From: Dendrobium chrysotoxum
Taxonomy: Eukaryota > Streptophyta > Magnoliopsida > Asparagales > Orchidaceae
Assembly (NCBI GenBank): GCA_019925795.1
Contig: CM034307.1
Location: 2,480,001-2,544,000, forward strand
Length of the DNA stretch: 64,000 nucleotides
Direction of reading: 5' to 3'
Below are positions 23,788 through 36,160 of this stretch, in pieces (positions within the stretch are counted from its first letter, which is position 1; the number at the start of each line of letters is the position of its first letter). A model generated the notes under the pieces. The model ran no database searches, was not told the origin of the DNA, and saw only the letters and a program-made list of their open reading frames with translations. The translations under genes and the position numbers were made by a program.

Positions 23788-24485
23788 TGGAAGCTGCGGA
23801 CCCTATGGAGATTAGCAAATGATTTTACCTGATGTAATAATTGGGAGAAGCACAGAGGTGATTGAAGAGCTCATCTCTTGCAGCCTTGCGGAGTGGAAAT
23901 AGGTAAGTCATTAATATATATATATAACTGTAGCTCATTTTCGGTTCTCTTTTTTTCATTTTTTTTTTTGGGTTATACGTCTTGATATTTACCTTATTAG
24001 TCTTTTTACTTGTGAAAATATTAATGGTGAAAGAGCTAGAGAGTTTGTTATTTTAGCATAAATTTGTGGATCTTATGTAGTTGAAATGATTCTTCTAGTA
24101 TTTATTGTGATTACAATTAATGTTTTTCATGATTGAGAAAAATGTCCATTATAAAAAATATAAAATATACATAATGAATTATGAAAGAAATTAAAAAAGC
24201 CCTATGACCTACAAGTTTTTGTGAGGAATCATTTCATTCATATATTGTCATGCTTGTTTAAGGAGATGGAGATGAGACCAAAGGCCACCATAAAAATTTG
24301 TAATCCATAAGGCAAATTTTAAAAAGGATTATAATTAAAGATTAAATTAGGAGAAGTAATATGATTAAAAAAATATTTAAAAAGGATCATACGCACAAAT
24401 AGATTTTGCATTTCTAATTAAAATAAGAAAATGCAAAATAATTTTGTGTTTACCTTTAAAACACAGTTTTCTTTGGCGTTTTTTA

Positions 24486-25145
24486 TGCAGGCAAAAATAA
24501 TGCCTACAAATATAAAATTTTGCAAGTCTTCCAAAAGTATAAGCTAAGAGCCACATATAATAAAAACATTCCAAAATTACTATAAAATACTTAAAAAGAC
24601 AAATGACAACAAATACCAATAAAAAAAACTTAAACTTCCAAAGACCTTAATAATAAGATAAGTAGAGAAGAAAGATATAGATGAGGTGAATACTTGTAGA
24701 GAGAAGAAATAGATAAGAAGCCCGAGACGAAGTTATAGAGAGGAGAAGAGAAGAAGAGGCATAACTCGCAAGCTATCTAGAAAACCCGCAGGTTTTTACA
24801 TTCCAAATATTAATCCATCACACCTCCTAAAATAGCTTAAAATATTCCTATTTATAGGTGAAGAAAGGGAGCCAAACAGCCGCCCACTCAAACCAACCAA
24901 AAGGGAAAGAAAAAAGGCAGCAATAAAGGCTCCCAGAAACCAAACCACCACAGCCAGGAACCGGGACAGCAACAGGAACCGAGGGGCCCAGGTAGAGGAA
25001 CTGAACAGCCAAGCGGACAGGGAACCGAGCAGCCAGCAGGCAGGGAACCGAACAGCCAGAAAGGGGAATCGGGAAAGTAGGGAACAGGAACCGAATCAGC
25101 AAGCTAATTAAATTTCTGCCTACCCCCCCCCCCCTGCCTACATCA
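24486..25145 (-). mobile_element. Solo LTR, 660 bp
   Basis: Read on the minus strand it starts TGATGTAGGCAGG and ends TTTTTGCCTGCA, a TG...CA LTR. The same sequence is at 63428-64000, next to a tRNA-iMet-type primer site, which fixes the orientation. Here no internal region follows, so it is a solo LTR. GTTTT occurs directly at the right side and GTTTTTT near the left side. This is compatible with a 5-base target duplication, although the left edge has three extra bases. The internal C12 run near 25123 is variable sequence. Confidence 0.8.
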
Positions 25146-25819
25146 GTTTTCAGCTTAGAGAATTGGAGAGAAATAGATAGTCATAGAGAGGCAAAGAAAA
25201 AAGGTAGAGAGAGATGAATAGAGACAGAGAGAGGTCTTTATTCTCACTTTAAAGTGGTCATAACATCAATAAGGATATTTATGGTGGTCTTTGGTCTCAC
25301 CTTCTTAAAGGAGCATGATGAAATATGCATGAAATAATTCCTTACAGATAACTTCTAAGTCATAGGGCTTTTCCAATTTCCTTCATAATTCATTATGTAT
25401 AACTTATATCTATTATAATGTACACTTTTCCTCAGTCATGGAAAAACATTATTTATAATCACAATAATAACTAAAGGAATCATTTCAAATGAATAAGATC
25501 CCATAAACTCATGCTAATATAACAAACTCTCTAGCTCTTTCACCATTAATGTTTTTCACAAGCAAAAAGACTAATAAGGCAAATAAAAAATAATATAGCA
25601 AGGCGTACAACAACAAAAAACTATAAAATAAAATAAAATAAAAAATTAGCTGCAGTTATATATATATATATACTTACATGTTTTCACTCCACAAGGCCGT
25701 AAGAGAGTGAGATCGATGGGCTTTTCCTCTTCAATCGACTCTGCGCTTCTCCCAATTATCCTTTACTGCATCAGATAAAATCCATTGCCAATCTCCTTAG
25801 GGTTCTTCTATAGTTTCTA

Positions 25820-26006
25820 ATGACATCTCATCCACCATTAGCTTCGCCTCTTCAATCCAATGGCTAACTGGAGTAAAAAATTTGGTAGGTTGGGTTGCAC
25901 TTACCATCAGCATAGTCTGCATCTCTATTAATAGTGCTATGGGTTGTTGTGATTATCTTTGATGCCAATTCCTCTTAGTGCACGACATGCTCAGCCATGG
26001 TCATAA
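25820..26006 (+). pseudogene. ATL pseudogene with RING domain deleted
   Basis: The inverted partner of the copy at 23383. It begins ATGACATCTCATCCACC, but stops and a frameshift follow within 20 codons. The sequence runs to the region just after the membrane segment (GTGCACGACATGCTCAGCCATG) and then jumps to the 3' end GTCATAAAATATGATCG, so the whole RING finger is missing. The junction lies at GTCATAA (26000-26006), a 7-base sequence present at both deletion ends in intact copies. Confidence 0.85.
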
Positions 26007-26032
26007 AATATGATCGATTGATTACTTATGTA

Positions 26033-26500
26033 TGTTAACCTTATTTTTGAATGAGGTTAATGATCTAAATTCAATCTCCACACTCAAACCATTGAACTAC
26101 ACTTCAAACTTCAAATTCATCCCATCATTGTGCTCTGACATAGTGATCAAATCATTAACTTCAAAATCATCACTTGACAATCACCCCTGATTGTCATTGC
26201 ACCATCTGATCTATCACGTGACAATCACCAAATGACTGTTAGTGATATGATCATTGAAAAAATAAATTTTCCTCAATCACTGATCTACATTTCAAAAGCT
26301 AAATAAAATCAAGCTCTAAATCCATCAGCTAATTGTCCCCAGTGATAGTTATCTGACCACCTATTCAATCACTGACGATCATCATTGATGGTCAATGATC
26401 TGAACATTTCAAACCTAAACTCCTCAAATCATTGATTAAATCAAATTCGGTGTTAAATCCTAAAACTCCAAAATGATAAAAAAGAAAGAGAGAAAGTTGG
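26033..26500 (+). mobile_element. 5' fragment of an LTR of the TGTTGACC family
   Basis: It starts TGTTAACCTTAT directly inside the ATL 3' flank and continues in parallel with 45600-46100. Shared order: the terminal stem-loop, ...CATTGAACT, ACTTCAAACTTCAAAT, TTGACAATCACC and GATGATCATT-type segments. The match fades after about 26450. It is a plus-strand LTR start, truncated or rearranged downstream. Confidence 0.65.
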
Positions 26501-26609
26501 TTTTTCTTGACCTTCGGACCTCCATCCTGTCGTTGTCGACATCACGCGGGTATAATATTCTAAACTTACAAAATCTTGTATTATGCTTTTGCGTCGAGTC
26601 GGAAGACCC

Positions 26610-26900
26610 CCTATATGCACTCTCGTAGCATGGTGGGAGGAAGCCAAGTGCAATGCTTACAGCAAAACGAGTAGGCCCTATACACGCTCTCATAGCATAG
26701 TGGGGACACTTCTAAGTACCTGTACATGCTCTCGTAGCGTGGCGGGAAAAATAATTGTGCGTTTTCAAATAGGTACCTTGAAGACCCATACACGCTCTCG
26801 TAATGTGGTAGGGTTGAAGAAATACGGCAACAATGTCAACCAACACCTATCATACACGCTCTCGTAGCGTGATGGGATGGCCCAGACTCGTGAATTTTCC
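26610..26900 (+). repeat. Tandem repeat with CTCTCGTAGCGTGG core
   Basis: Five copies of a block around CACGCTCTCGTAGCRTGGYGGG start near 26616, 26681, 26727, 26787 and 26850. Spacing is irregular (46-65 bases). ORFs read through this array on both strands reflect the repeat and are not gene evidence. It probably belongs to the leader of the adjacent LTR element. Confidence 0.6.
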
Positions 26901-28799
26901 CCTAAATGGGGGAGAAGCATGGAGGCTACCAGATTTTCCAGTGAATAGGGGACTTGAAATTGAACAAATAACGACGAGCTAAACTTAAATGAATTTGCAC
27001 ATAATTTGAACCTAACTGAACAACAAACTGAGTAAGGGATTTGAACCAAACAGCAGGGAACCAAACTTTGGCTTGTCAAAAATACACAACGAAATCGAAA
27101 AATACAAATGCTAAATAACAGTTTGAATCATTCAAGTGAACAAGAATGGACAACAGGGGACTGTGCTTACAATTCATTGAACAACAATGAACTTGAACAA
27201 AAATGAACTATAGGGAACTTGAATTTGAACTGAGCATAGTGAATTGAACATACAAGTTGACCACATGGAACTGGACTTTAAGTTAATAAATGAATGATTA
27301 TCTTAAATAGCGAACACTAAATGACGATATGAACCTTTCAAATGTGCAATAAAACTGAGAATACAAGATGCCAATAAAAAATCCAAAACATTCAAATGTA
27401 CATCAATCGACGAACATGACGTTTATGCCGAACAAAGAACTACAAATACAACTAACTACGTCTTATTCATGGAAATCATGAATGCAAATCCCAATTAGCA
27501 ACATGCTAATGTTACCACTCACATCATAAACCAACTAACGACATTGTGCACAAAGAGTTGTTTAGATGGTGGTGAAAAGTGGCATACAATGGGTATGATA
27601 ACTTGTTAACAGGTCATGTGCGACAAGTGCGGCATCAATACAAATAAAACAAAGGAGCTGTGAAGAAGATGATTTCCTCGCCATTGACATTAGTTAAATA
27701 CACATAAGTATGCCAAGCTCATACAAATGATGACAACGAACATGTATTGATTGTAAAGACACCCTAATCAGTCAAGCACTTATCAAATGCACAAGTCCCC
27801 TGCAAATGAAGGAAGTTGACATGCAAGCGAACACTACAACATCCCTTCAGCCAATATCAGCCAGTTGGCAAATGAAAGCCACAGTCCCCTACGAGCACTA
27901 AAAATTAATGTGTGACAAATATAATAGCTCATCAACCGGTTTGCATGAGAGGGTTAGTGATGAATATAACAACACCCTTGCAATCAATGACGAACATTCA
28001 TGGGTGAATATAACAGTTCCCTGTGAACCACCTACTGGCTAATATGCGAGGAGGTTAACAATGAAGAAAACAACACTTTGCAGTTAATACCAACGTATAA
28101 GACATTTCTAAAGGAGTTGTAATGAATGCAAATACCCGTTGGCGACGACAGGAGATTCCTTATATGCATAATATTATACTCACGAGTGGTGATCGGTAGC
28201 GGGCAGTGAATGTTGTAGTACTCATACAGTCAACAACTATCCAATAGAAGACAAATACACAGATCCCTTGTAAACAAAAGGTGATCAATTGGCGAGAAAT
28301 GCAAGTGTCTACAAGGCCTTATAGGAGACCCGTCATATACATTGTATGTCATCTACAAACAAACATCGAATAACTACAGCAAATGTAAATGCCTACGAGT
28401 TACTGAAGAAGTCCCATTGCGTATTCAACATGTTACCTGCGAGCAAATATGAAAGAATTGCAATAGATGTAAGCGTCTATAACCGATAGCAGGAGATTCA
28501 TTAGTGTACGACAACCCACCTGCCTAAAGCTGCAAATGAAACTCAACATGTGATGCCACGCCACCGGATCCACAACACTCATACAAGAGGACAGAAGGCA
28601 TGCACGAGCTTCCAAATAGAACGTTGTATTCGAATGATAGTTGCCCGCACAACTGAGCAGCTTCAAATATTCCAAAAAATCCCCCACAAATACCCTACAA
28701 TATATATATACACAAATACAAAAAATGCATATGCATCTATATACCAGCATTGGCCCCAGCAAGTGTGTTACAAAGTACACACGTGACGTCTAGGAATAC
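26900..28799 (-). mobile_element. Low-complexity leader-like region next to the LTR
   Basis: The region is dominated by degenerate phrases such as GAACTTGAACAAAAATGAAC (27190-27250) and CAAATGAAAG...CCCCTACGAGC, AACAACACCC and TGCAAATACCC (27750-28450). It has no supported ORF. It lies internal to the minus-strand LTR at 28800-35792, where the 5' leader would be. However, no tRNA-type primer site is recognisable at 28770-28799, only CACACGTGACGTCTAGG. Confidence 0.4.
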
Positions 28800-30290
28800 T
28801 GTTTGGTTGAAAGTGGTTTTTAAAAAGCCTAATTTTCTTTCGAAATTTTAATTCAAGATTTCAATATCGAAATCGAATACGTCATTATGAACAATATATC
28901 ACCTTAGAAGGCGAAGATATCATTCTCTAGTGGGTTTCAGATAACGAGACAGAAAATTCGATTCGGACTAAAGTAGTCAAATTCAAGGAATAACGACATA
29001 TAAAATGGCATTCTATCAAGCATTTAACTATAATAGTTTAACTATAATAGTTTGGACAGGAGATCATTAATTTTATATTCAGAAGTATGATAACAAAGGA
29101 TATATCCTCCAAAGGGAAGAAAATATCGTCTGTTACCAATTATTCGAATATGAAGATAATGATCGTTGTTGATTTAATTTTTCCAAACAAGACTAACTGA
29201 GTTTTGAAAATCGATTTTTGAAAAAGTTGATGTGGGCTCTAAACTTCCTAAGAGCGTAAGCCCTCGTAGTTAATTACATTGTAGGGAGGTTGAATTCCCT
29301 ACGAATACTCTCGATTAGAACAACGGCTAAAATTTTATTTAAGGAATTTTCGAAGAGTGATATTAAGGGAGTGAGGCTTGAATTCCAATTAGGATTGGAT
29401 CAAATTAGAGCACTTATTTCTGGAGATCAAATGAGAAAAAGTAGGTGTCTTGGAACATTGAAATATTTTAGAAACACCACAGCCTACCTTATGTATTGAG
29501 CTTTAGTATTTTAGAGAGAGAAATCTTTATGTTTGAGTTGACATTTTATTAGAAAGTTGAGATTTATATTCTCGATCACCAGATCGAGAGGATGCCCAGG
29601 AGCTGAGGGTGGAGACTAACCTACTTGGTGGGTATGACGTCGCCGATCAAGATCCCATGGTTTTCCAGCGTCCCGAGTTCGTCGGTGTCCTTAGCCTACT
29701 TAGTCGAGTGCCTACCAGAGGATCCTTGTTAGCAACCATTGGTTACCTCATTCAAAGGGACCTCGTAGGCCAATGGGTTGTGGACCTAATCCTAGGCTGA
29801 CAAAAAGGAAGTGCACGGGTCTGTGGGAACCTATGTCTATGTTATCTAACCTAGGATGCCACCACAAACATTAAAAATAACATCATAGGAATCCGACATA
29901 GTAAGCAACAGTCGATCAACACTCACTTTACATGTAGATTAACACATCTCAGAAATAGAAAGAAATACCGGCCTAATCTAAAACTAGAGTTCATGTCCTG
30001 ACAAACCAATTTAAGTGTGTAGCAGACTGTGTGGCTGGGATATGTCCTAGAATGGGTGATTTGTTGAAGTTGTCTAATGTTTTGATTTGTTAAAAGTTGA
30101 AGGATAAATTTAGTTAGAGTTCAAATATTAATGTATTAAGATTTATTTTAGGATGCATTTTAAAGGTTGATTGATCAAATGAATTTAATAGATTAAATAT
30201 TAATAGATAGATGAATTTTAATTAATTTGATTAGTTGATGATTTTTATGATTAAATTAATTTAAATTTTTCATCAACCGGTTCGTAGCAT

Positions 30291-30545
30291 TGTGCCATAA
30301 GGCTCGAGGAATCAGACCTCCTTAGGACGCGTAGCCTCGCAACCCGGAGTAGTCTATCCTAAAAACCTGATTGATGTAATTAGATTAAGAATTTTAGTTT
30401 GGTTAAATAATTAAGAGTCATTTAATTTTAAGATTTTATATTCCATTGAATTTATTCGTGGCGTTGTGCCACCAGGCACGAGGAACCAGGTCTCCTTAAG
30501 ACACGTAGCCCCGCAGCCCGGAGTAGTCCATCCTAAAAACTTCAT
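30291..30545 (+). repeat. 164-bp offset duplication inside the LTR
   Basis: A block on the pattern TTCGTRGCRTTGTGCC, then CGAGGAA and CTCCTTA, then CCCGGAGTAGTC and ATCCTAAAAAC, occurs at 30291 and again at 30455. The left LTR has one related site near 3820-3900 (CCGAGGCCGTGAAG, GCCTCGTAGGCC). Confidence 0.65.
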
Positions 30546-31399
30546 CTGTGGAGGGGTTATGGTGTGTTAGAGAGTTGGTTAAATGGTTTTATTAATCAAA
30601 ATAGAGTTTTCTGGTATATGAGTTGATTATTGAATTATTTAGAGTTTTTAGATAATTTCTCAAATCTTCCTAAATTAATTTTTATTGAGCGTTAGTGAAT
30701 TATTGATTAAATTTCATTCAAAAGTTTCATCTAAACCTGAATTATTAATCTCTAAATTTAATTCAATTTTTAATGTATTTTTGAAGCATTTTTATTATAT
30801 TTAATTAACTATAGATGAATTTGATTATTTAATAAATTAAAATAAAAGTTTAATTGAAATATCTTATTTTAAATTGAAATTAGGATTTTTTTATCTTCAT
30901 TTCATTTTTATTTAGATTTGCTTTATGTCTTTGGATTTTGTTTCATTTTTAAATGAGTTTATTCAATTAATATTCAATTGAGGGATAATTAAAGTATTAA
31001 TTAAATCTTAATTAGATTTAGGTTTGAATTTTATTTATTAGTTAATCAATGAAGATTAAGTGTTTTCATGCATTTTATTTGGATTATTATTGGTTGTAGG
31101 AGTTTCCACTTTTTTAAGAGGGTTTAATGATTAATCGATTGATTTAAATATGATTGAGGTCAAGTTGATAGTTTACATTGATCCTAAGATAAAGTGTCAC
31201 TAAGTTTTCTATGTTTGATGTTTCTTCCCTAAGAGATGTATGAGTCTTAGGTTTAATCTAAGTTTTCTAAGACTCATCATTTATTATTGTCCTTAAATGA
31301 CACTAAAGTTGAAATTACGTTTGCAATTAATGTCTCTAACCCTTATACATACACATGAATGTAAACAAACCATGTTGATGGGTTATGGATTTGTAAAAA

Positions 31400-34300
31400 A
31401 AAACAAATATAAATCAAATACAGGGATTACTACATGGGCATAAGGCTGGGGGAATAGCACAACAAAGAGATCTAGGGGTCCTAAGGTCTTCTAGTTTTTT
31501 AAGAAAAACTTACCTCATCGGAGCTAATGTCCGGTGGCTCCGGCCGTAGAACCCCCATTTAAAAGAAATAAGGGCGAATGAAGCTCCTTGGCTCTATCTT
31601 TCAATCAGCTCTATTAGTACCTCGCAAAAAGGCGAAGAGAGAAAGAGGTATCAGAATATCATGTATTCAAATATTTAGATTTACATGTATGTAAAAGAAA
31701 TGAACATGTGCACAAATAATTTTAATGGAATAAGTACAAGAAAGAATATGTAAGAGATTAAGCAAATAATGGGTATAAATCCATTGTTTGAATTCTAGAC
31801 CATATATATGTTTTTTAACGAAACCAGAATGCTTAATTAATTACATAACTATCATATGTATTATTGTGAGGTGACATGTTTTATTTAAACTACATCTAGA
31901 AAATGTATAAGGTCCCTAATGATACGTATAGGGAAGGTTATATTAAACTTGATGAGTGATACAAATTCGAAAGTTTGACTAGTTTATTTGGATAAGAATA
32001 ATGCAAGGCCCATGGTAAAAGAATTCAAGAGAGAATCACCATTCCAATGCTATGAAGTTGTCATTAAACAAAAAAGCTCTAATTTGATAGTAACATGAAG
32101 TGGAGAACGCTAAATGTATGTATGATAATCATGTAAGAAAAAGCTTGATGGTTTGCTATTATCCATTAAATATAAGTGAAAAGTTGATTAGAAATTTTAG
32201 TAGCCTATATCAGAAAGAAAACATACATGCCTCAATAAAGAAAAATAAATAAACTCAAAAGCTTGTAAAAGATGGGTCATGGCAGAATTAAGTAACATGA
32301 TAAAAATGTCATAAGAATGGTGACACACTTCAGTAAATAATATTAACAATTTAGTCCATTAAAGAATGTCATAAAATAAAATGGGAAAGGCAAGTCGATA
32401 TGGCACTATGATTAGCGACATAAATCAAAATAAATTAGTCACCTCATTTAGAGATTTGTACAAACTTGCTAACAAACATAGATTTTTAAATCAACCTTTC
32501 ATCGGATTCAATCAATCATCAATTAACATATGTATATTTAATTTAAGAATGAATATAATGATTGTGGAAGACAATACATCTTGAAGAGCAAATAAATAAA
32601 CATATAGAACACAATTATGCTCACGCAGATTCACTCTAACAATTGGTGTTATTAAACTCGGTACAATTGAATAAGAACACATTATGAAAAGAAACAAAAC
32701 TTTCAACAAACTATATATCGATACGACATATTCCAACATACGTATACTTAATAAGAACTATGAACTTTTGAATTGAATGTGTGATATTGTAATTCGGACA
32801 TGCATATAGACATCCCAATCTGCAGGATATCAGCCATAACACAAGCATCACAACAAAGAAGTTCACAATAAAGCATACATGACGTGACTGACAGTTCTTA
32901 ATTCTTCATTTACAAGGCTACCACAAAGGTCTGGACAGAAATTAAACAAGGAATTCCTGATAAAAAATGCAAAAAGAAAATCCTGAAACGATAACCCCAC
33001 ATTCTTATATCCTTGTATTGAAATGTGTGTCCAAGTGTTACATTCATGATTCATTGATTGAATCTTATGACAAGAAAAACACATATCTCGATGTAAAATA
33101 GAAGGTGACAAATTATCTCTTACAGAAAAGTTCAGTTAGGAATTGCTTATAGGTTCGGTCACAAGAAAACTTTTCATGTTGAAACTCTCGAAAAGCAAGG
33201 ACACCAGATTTTAAACATAATGATAATAGTTGATCCACTTATACAATACCTGTACATGACAATGCATATATACAACTTATTTATATATTCTAATAGTACC
33301 AATGTTGTCAAATTCCACAAGCACATAACTTGAACCCAAGAGCAGGCTCTTATATTATCACAATGAAGAACTATAATCAAAACAAAAGCGTGATTATAAT
33401 AATCAAATTACAATTGAGATGTCTCATCTCTACAAAAAAAGACTGAAGCAGAAACTTCAATTCTCAATTAATAGTAACCTGAAGTCTTGCTCTAAAAGAG
33501 AATTCCACAATATATATCATCTTAAGGTGTATAAGCTAACCAAGATCAGAGTTTGTACTGAAGCATGTAATCAGCTTATAAAAGAATAATTACATTATTC
33601 AATGGAATTTCTAAATGAAGCAAACCACAGAACTTCCCTAAGAAAGTAATTTCGTCCACATCTCTTACAATGCTGGAAACAAGTTCCAAAGCTAAAATAT
33701 TACAGATACATTTAACTAACAATAATTTAAAAAAGGAAATTTACACTCAGCAACTATTGCTCCCATATGATAAATAGAGTTTATTTCTAACAACAGGTAA
33801 TCACATGCTTTACACATTTGACATAAATCAGGTTCTGTACAATAGTATATCACCATAGCGATGTGAGATTATGCTGAAAAAAAAAATTAAATGGAGATCT
33901 ATAACAACATTTGAGAGCATCCATTTCGATTCTGCAGTTTAGTAGTTTACCCTGTGTTGAGTAATACAAGCTTTCGAATCAAAACATTGTTGGTAACTCC
34001 TGCTAATACGCTTCATTGGCATACTCTAGCTGAAGCTGAAACTGTAGGAGAGCTGCTACTATTGCATAAGAGGCGGAAGCTTCCAATAGAGGAACGTATG
34101 GAGTAGCTGTAGGCTGCTGTAGTTGAGTATGAAGTAGACTAGATGAAGAGAGAACAACGAACTCTCCTAGCTGATTGGACTTCACGATCTCCCACTCGAG
34201 CAGTTTAACTCCCCACATTTCCTCTAGTCAATAAAAAGTAGCTCCAGCTATCACGAGGAGGAGCTGCTTTGTTAATTTGCTGGAGGGTCTTCACGGCAGA

Positions 34301-34740
34301 GAAAGAACATTAGAGGTAGATGGCTGAAATCTGCTATAGCTTGGAGTTGGCCGGATGAAAAGCTAGAGAGCAGTGAACTTCCTTAGCCGATTGAACTTCA
34401 TGATCTCTTGATCGGGCATCTCGGCTTCCCATATTTCCCCCTTGACCATCCCTAGCAGCTCCACAAATGTGAATGTAAAAGGAAGAAAAAACATGGAGGG
34501 GAACCGGCTGTGAGGGAAGATAGCTCGTGGATGGGGGGGGGGGGGGGGGAGGGGGCGGCCGGCCTAGCAGCTTCAAGACATGGAGTATGAGGTATCTCCA
34601 AGAGAGCGGCTGCTTGTGGGAATGAGATAGTGGAAAGAATTTACGGCTAGGGCTTCGAGACGTGGAAATGAGAGCAGCAAACCCATATCCCCCCCTCGCC
34701 AGCCCTAAAATCCCTCTCAAAAACCTGAAATAAAAGTTTT
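31400..34740. other. Stretch inside the LTR with no clear counterpart
   Basis: I could not align this part to the other LTR copies. It contains a GC-richer block (31500-31640), long AT-rich DNA without ORFs (31640-33980), and a 34000-34700 block with two related segments about 240 bases apart (ACTCTCCTAGCTGATTGGAC and ACTTCCTTAGCCGATTGAAC). A G17 run lies at 34533-34549. It may be a separate insertion or simply diverged LTR. The 128-codon minus ORF at 34334-34720 contains a proline run made by the G tract and is not credible. Confidence 0.35.
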
Positions 34741-35765
34741 TTTAGTGACTATTTAGCCCTCCATTAACAATCCAATGGTTGATAGTAAGTACTTGATTTT
34801 TGAGAGATTAAAAGGCTAAAATTTAGAGGATTTTGAGGAATATTTAGGCATCAAATTGGAACAAAAGAATTGATAAAACATTGAAGTTTTGTTAGAGTTA
34901 TGTCTTAAATTAATTATTCAAAGTTTAAAGATAATTGATATTATTAGATTTAGATTAAGCCAATATATGTTAAATTGAGTCAATCGAAGCGGTTGAGGAT
35001 AAAATTCCATCAGAATTAATTCAAATTGACTCGAAAATGCTTGATTAAATTTATGTGCTGAAAATTCTATTGATTTTGATTAATTTAGGTTTTGCTTGAC
35101 TTAAAATAACAATCGATTGACTCAATTCCATAATTGACGATGGCGTCGACGTAGAATCGGGCTCAAATTGGATCGAATCAAATTAGATATTCTTAAATGC
35201 AATATGTGCAATCTAATCGGCCCTAATGAATCTGTATGCTTTTCAGTATTGATTTCAAAGAAAGATTGACGAGGTCGATCGCAAGTTATATTGCAGGCGA
35301 TGATGATTGAAAGGTTGATTGATCGAAATGTAGATCAGAAGCTGGATGATTGAAAGTTAACTGGAGCATTGATTAATTGAATGGTTGTTGGCCATTGATT
35401 GATGATTATGACCTGAATTGAAATGTTGATTAAATGCTAGTGGTGGAGCTGGATTAAATGATTGATTGACGTGTAGACTAGATGTGAAGTTGATTAAAGT
35501 TTGATCGACAATTGATTGAAAATTAGATGTTTGAAGTTTGAATTGAGACTGGACTGAAGTGTGATTAAAAATTTGATTGAAGTGTAGATTGCGAACTGGA
35601 TTGGAGTGTGATTGAAATTTTATTGGAAAATGATTGAAGGTTGATTGGAGGTTGGATTGGAATTTGATTAAGAGTTTGATTGGGATTTGATTGGGACCTA
35701 AATGATTGAAAGGTGGACACCTTTCAATCATTAGATCACCAGAAAGAATCCCAGGAAGGTCCCAA

Positions 35766-35789
35766 TGACCTCATAAAGAAATGAGGTCA
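35766..35789. repeat. Terminal stem-loop of the LTR family
   Basis: TGACCTCATA and its complement ATGAGGTCA flank a short loop. The same structure lies at 8817-8840, 46310-46333, 45603-45626 (one arm slightly changed) and 26036-26059 (TTAACCTTAT form). In every case it abuts the LTR 5' terminus. Confidence 0.8.
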
Positions 35790-35962
35790 ATAAATGGATC
35801 CTCAATATGTGTAGCAGAATGAAGTTCTGCTGCACATAATGGCATTGACCGAACTAAAGATTGAAGTGGAATTTTGATTATAAGGAAAGGTGTCACCTAA
35901 TCCCTAGGTCTATTAGGATGCCGATAGAGGACTTACACTTAATAGACAGAATTAACTATGAG

Positions 35963-36158
35963 GATCTTGTGGGGAGGAAACGTACTCCACACAGGGTATC
36001 GAGTATGAGATGATCATATTGGGAGAAAACTTGCTCCACAGAGAGGATTGAGTCTGGGATGATCATGTGGGGAGGAAACTTGCTCCACACAGAGGATCAA
36101 GTATGGGATGATCATGTGGGGAGGAAACTTGCTCCATACAGAGAATCGAGTTTGGGAG
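35963..36158 (+). repeat. 49-bp tandem repeat
   Basis: GATCWTGTGGGGAGGAAAC-type starts occur at 35963, 36012, 36061 and 36110, each 49 bases apart. Each is followed by TTGCTCCACA (first copy CGTACTCCACA) and AGGATCRAGT. Confidence 0.85.
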
Positions 36159-36160
36159 AT

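Larger units (their letters stand above)
23303..26032. repeat. Second ATL palindrome, loop occupied by a solo LTR
   Basis: The left arm (23303 to about 24330) and right arm (about 25250-26032) are inverted copies with the same order as the 18-21 kb palindrome: 3' flank, ATL copy, promoter repeat, loop. The loop contains the LTR at 24486-25145. The right arm ends where another LTR starts (26033), within the ATL 3' flank ATTACTTATGTA. Confidence 0.8.
28800..35792 (-). mobile_element. LTR (about 7 kb) related to the 1213-8843 LTR
   Basis: On the minus strand it starts TATTGACCTCAT at 35792, with the same terminal stem-loop as the other copies, and ends TTCAACCAAACA at 28800. Diagnostic blocks match the left LTR: 28890-28935 (TATATCACCTTAGAAGGCGA), 29250-29310 (AGCCCTCGTAGTTAATTACA, GAATACTCTCGATTA) and 31195-31340 (GTGTCACTAAGTT...). 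It is clearly more diverged than the 1213/46307 pair. Bases at its two flanks (AATAC left, AATGG right) share only AAT, so a solo LTR is not proven. Confidence 0.65.

Noticed and set aside
26453..27079. Several overlapping ORFs of 60-104 codons on both strands
   Set aside because: They are open because of the CTCTCGTAGCGTGG tandem repeat; the same phrases appear in all frames.
28433..28786. Overlapping ORFs of 115 and 78 codons on opposite strands
   Set aside because: No domain or codon pattern, next to an LTR edge; treated as chance.
34334..34720. 128-codon minus-strand ORF with a proline run
   Set aside because: The prolines come from a G17 tract, the rest has no family signature, and it lies in LTR-derived sequence.
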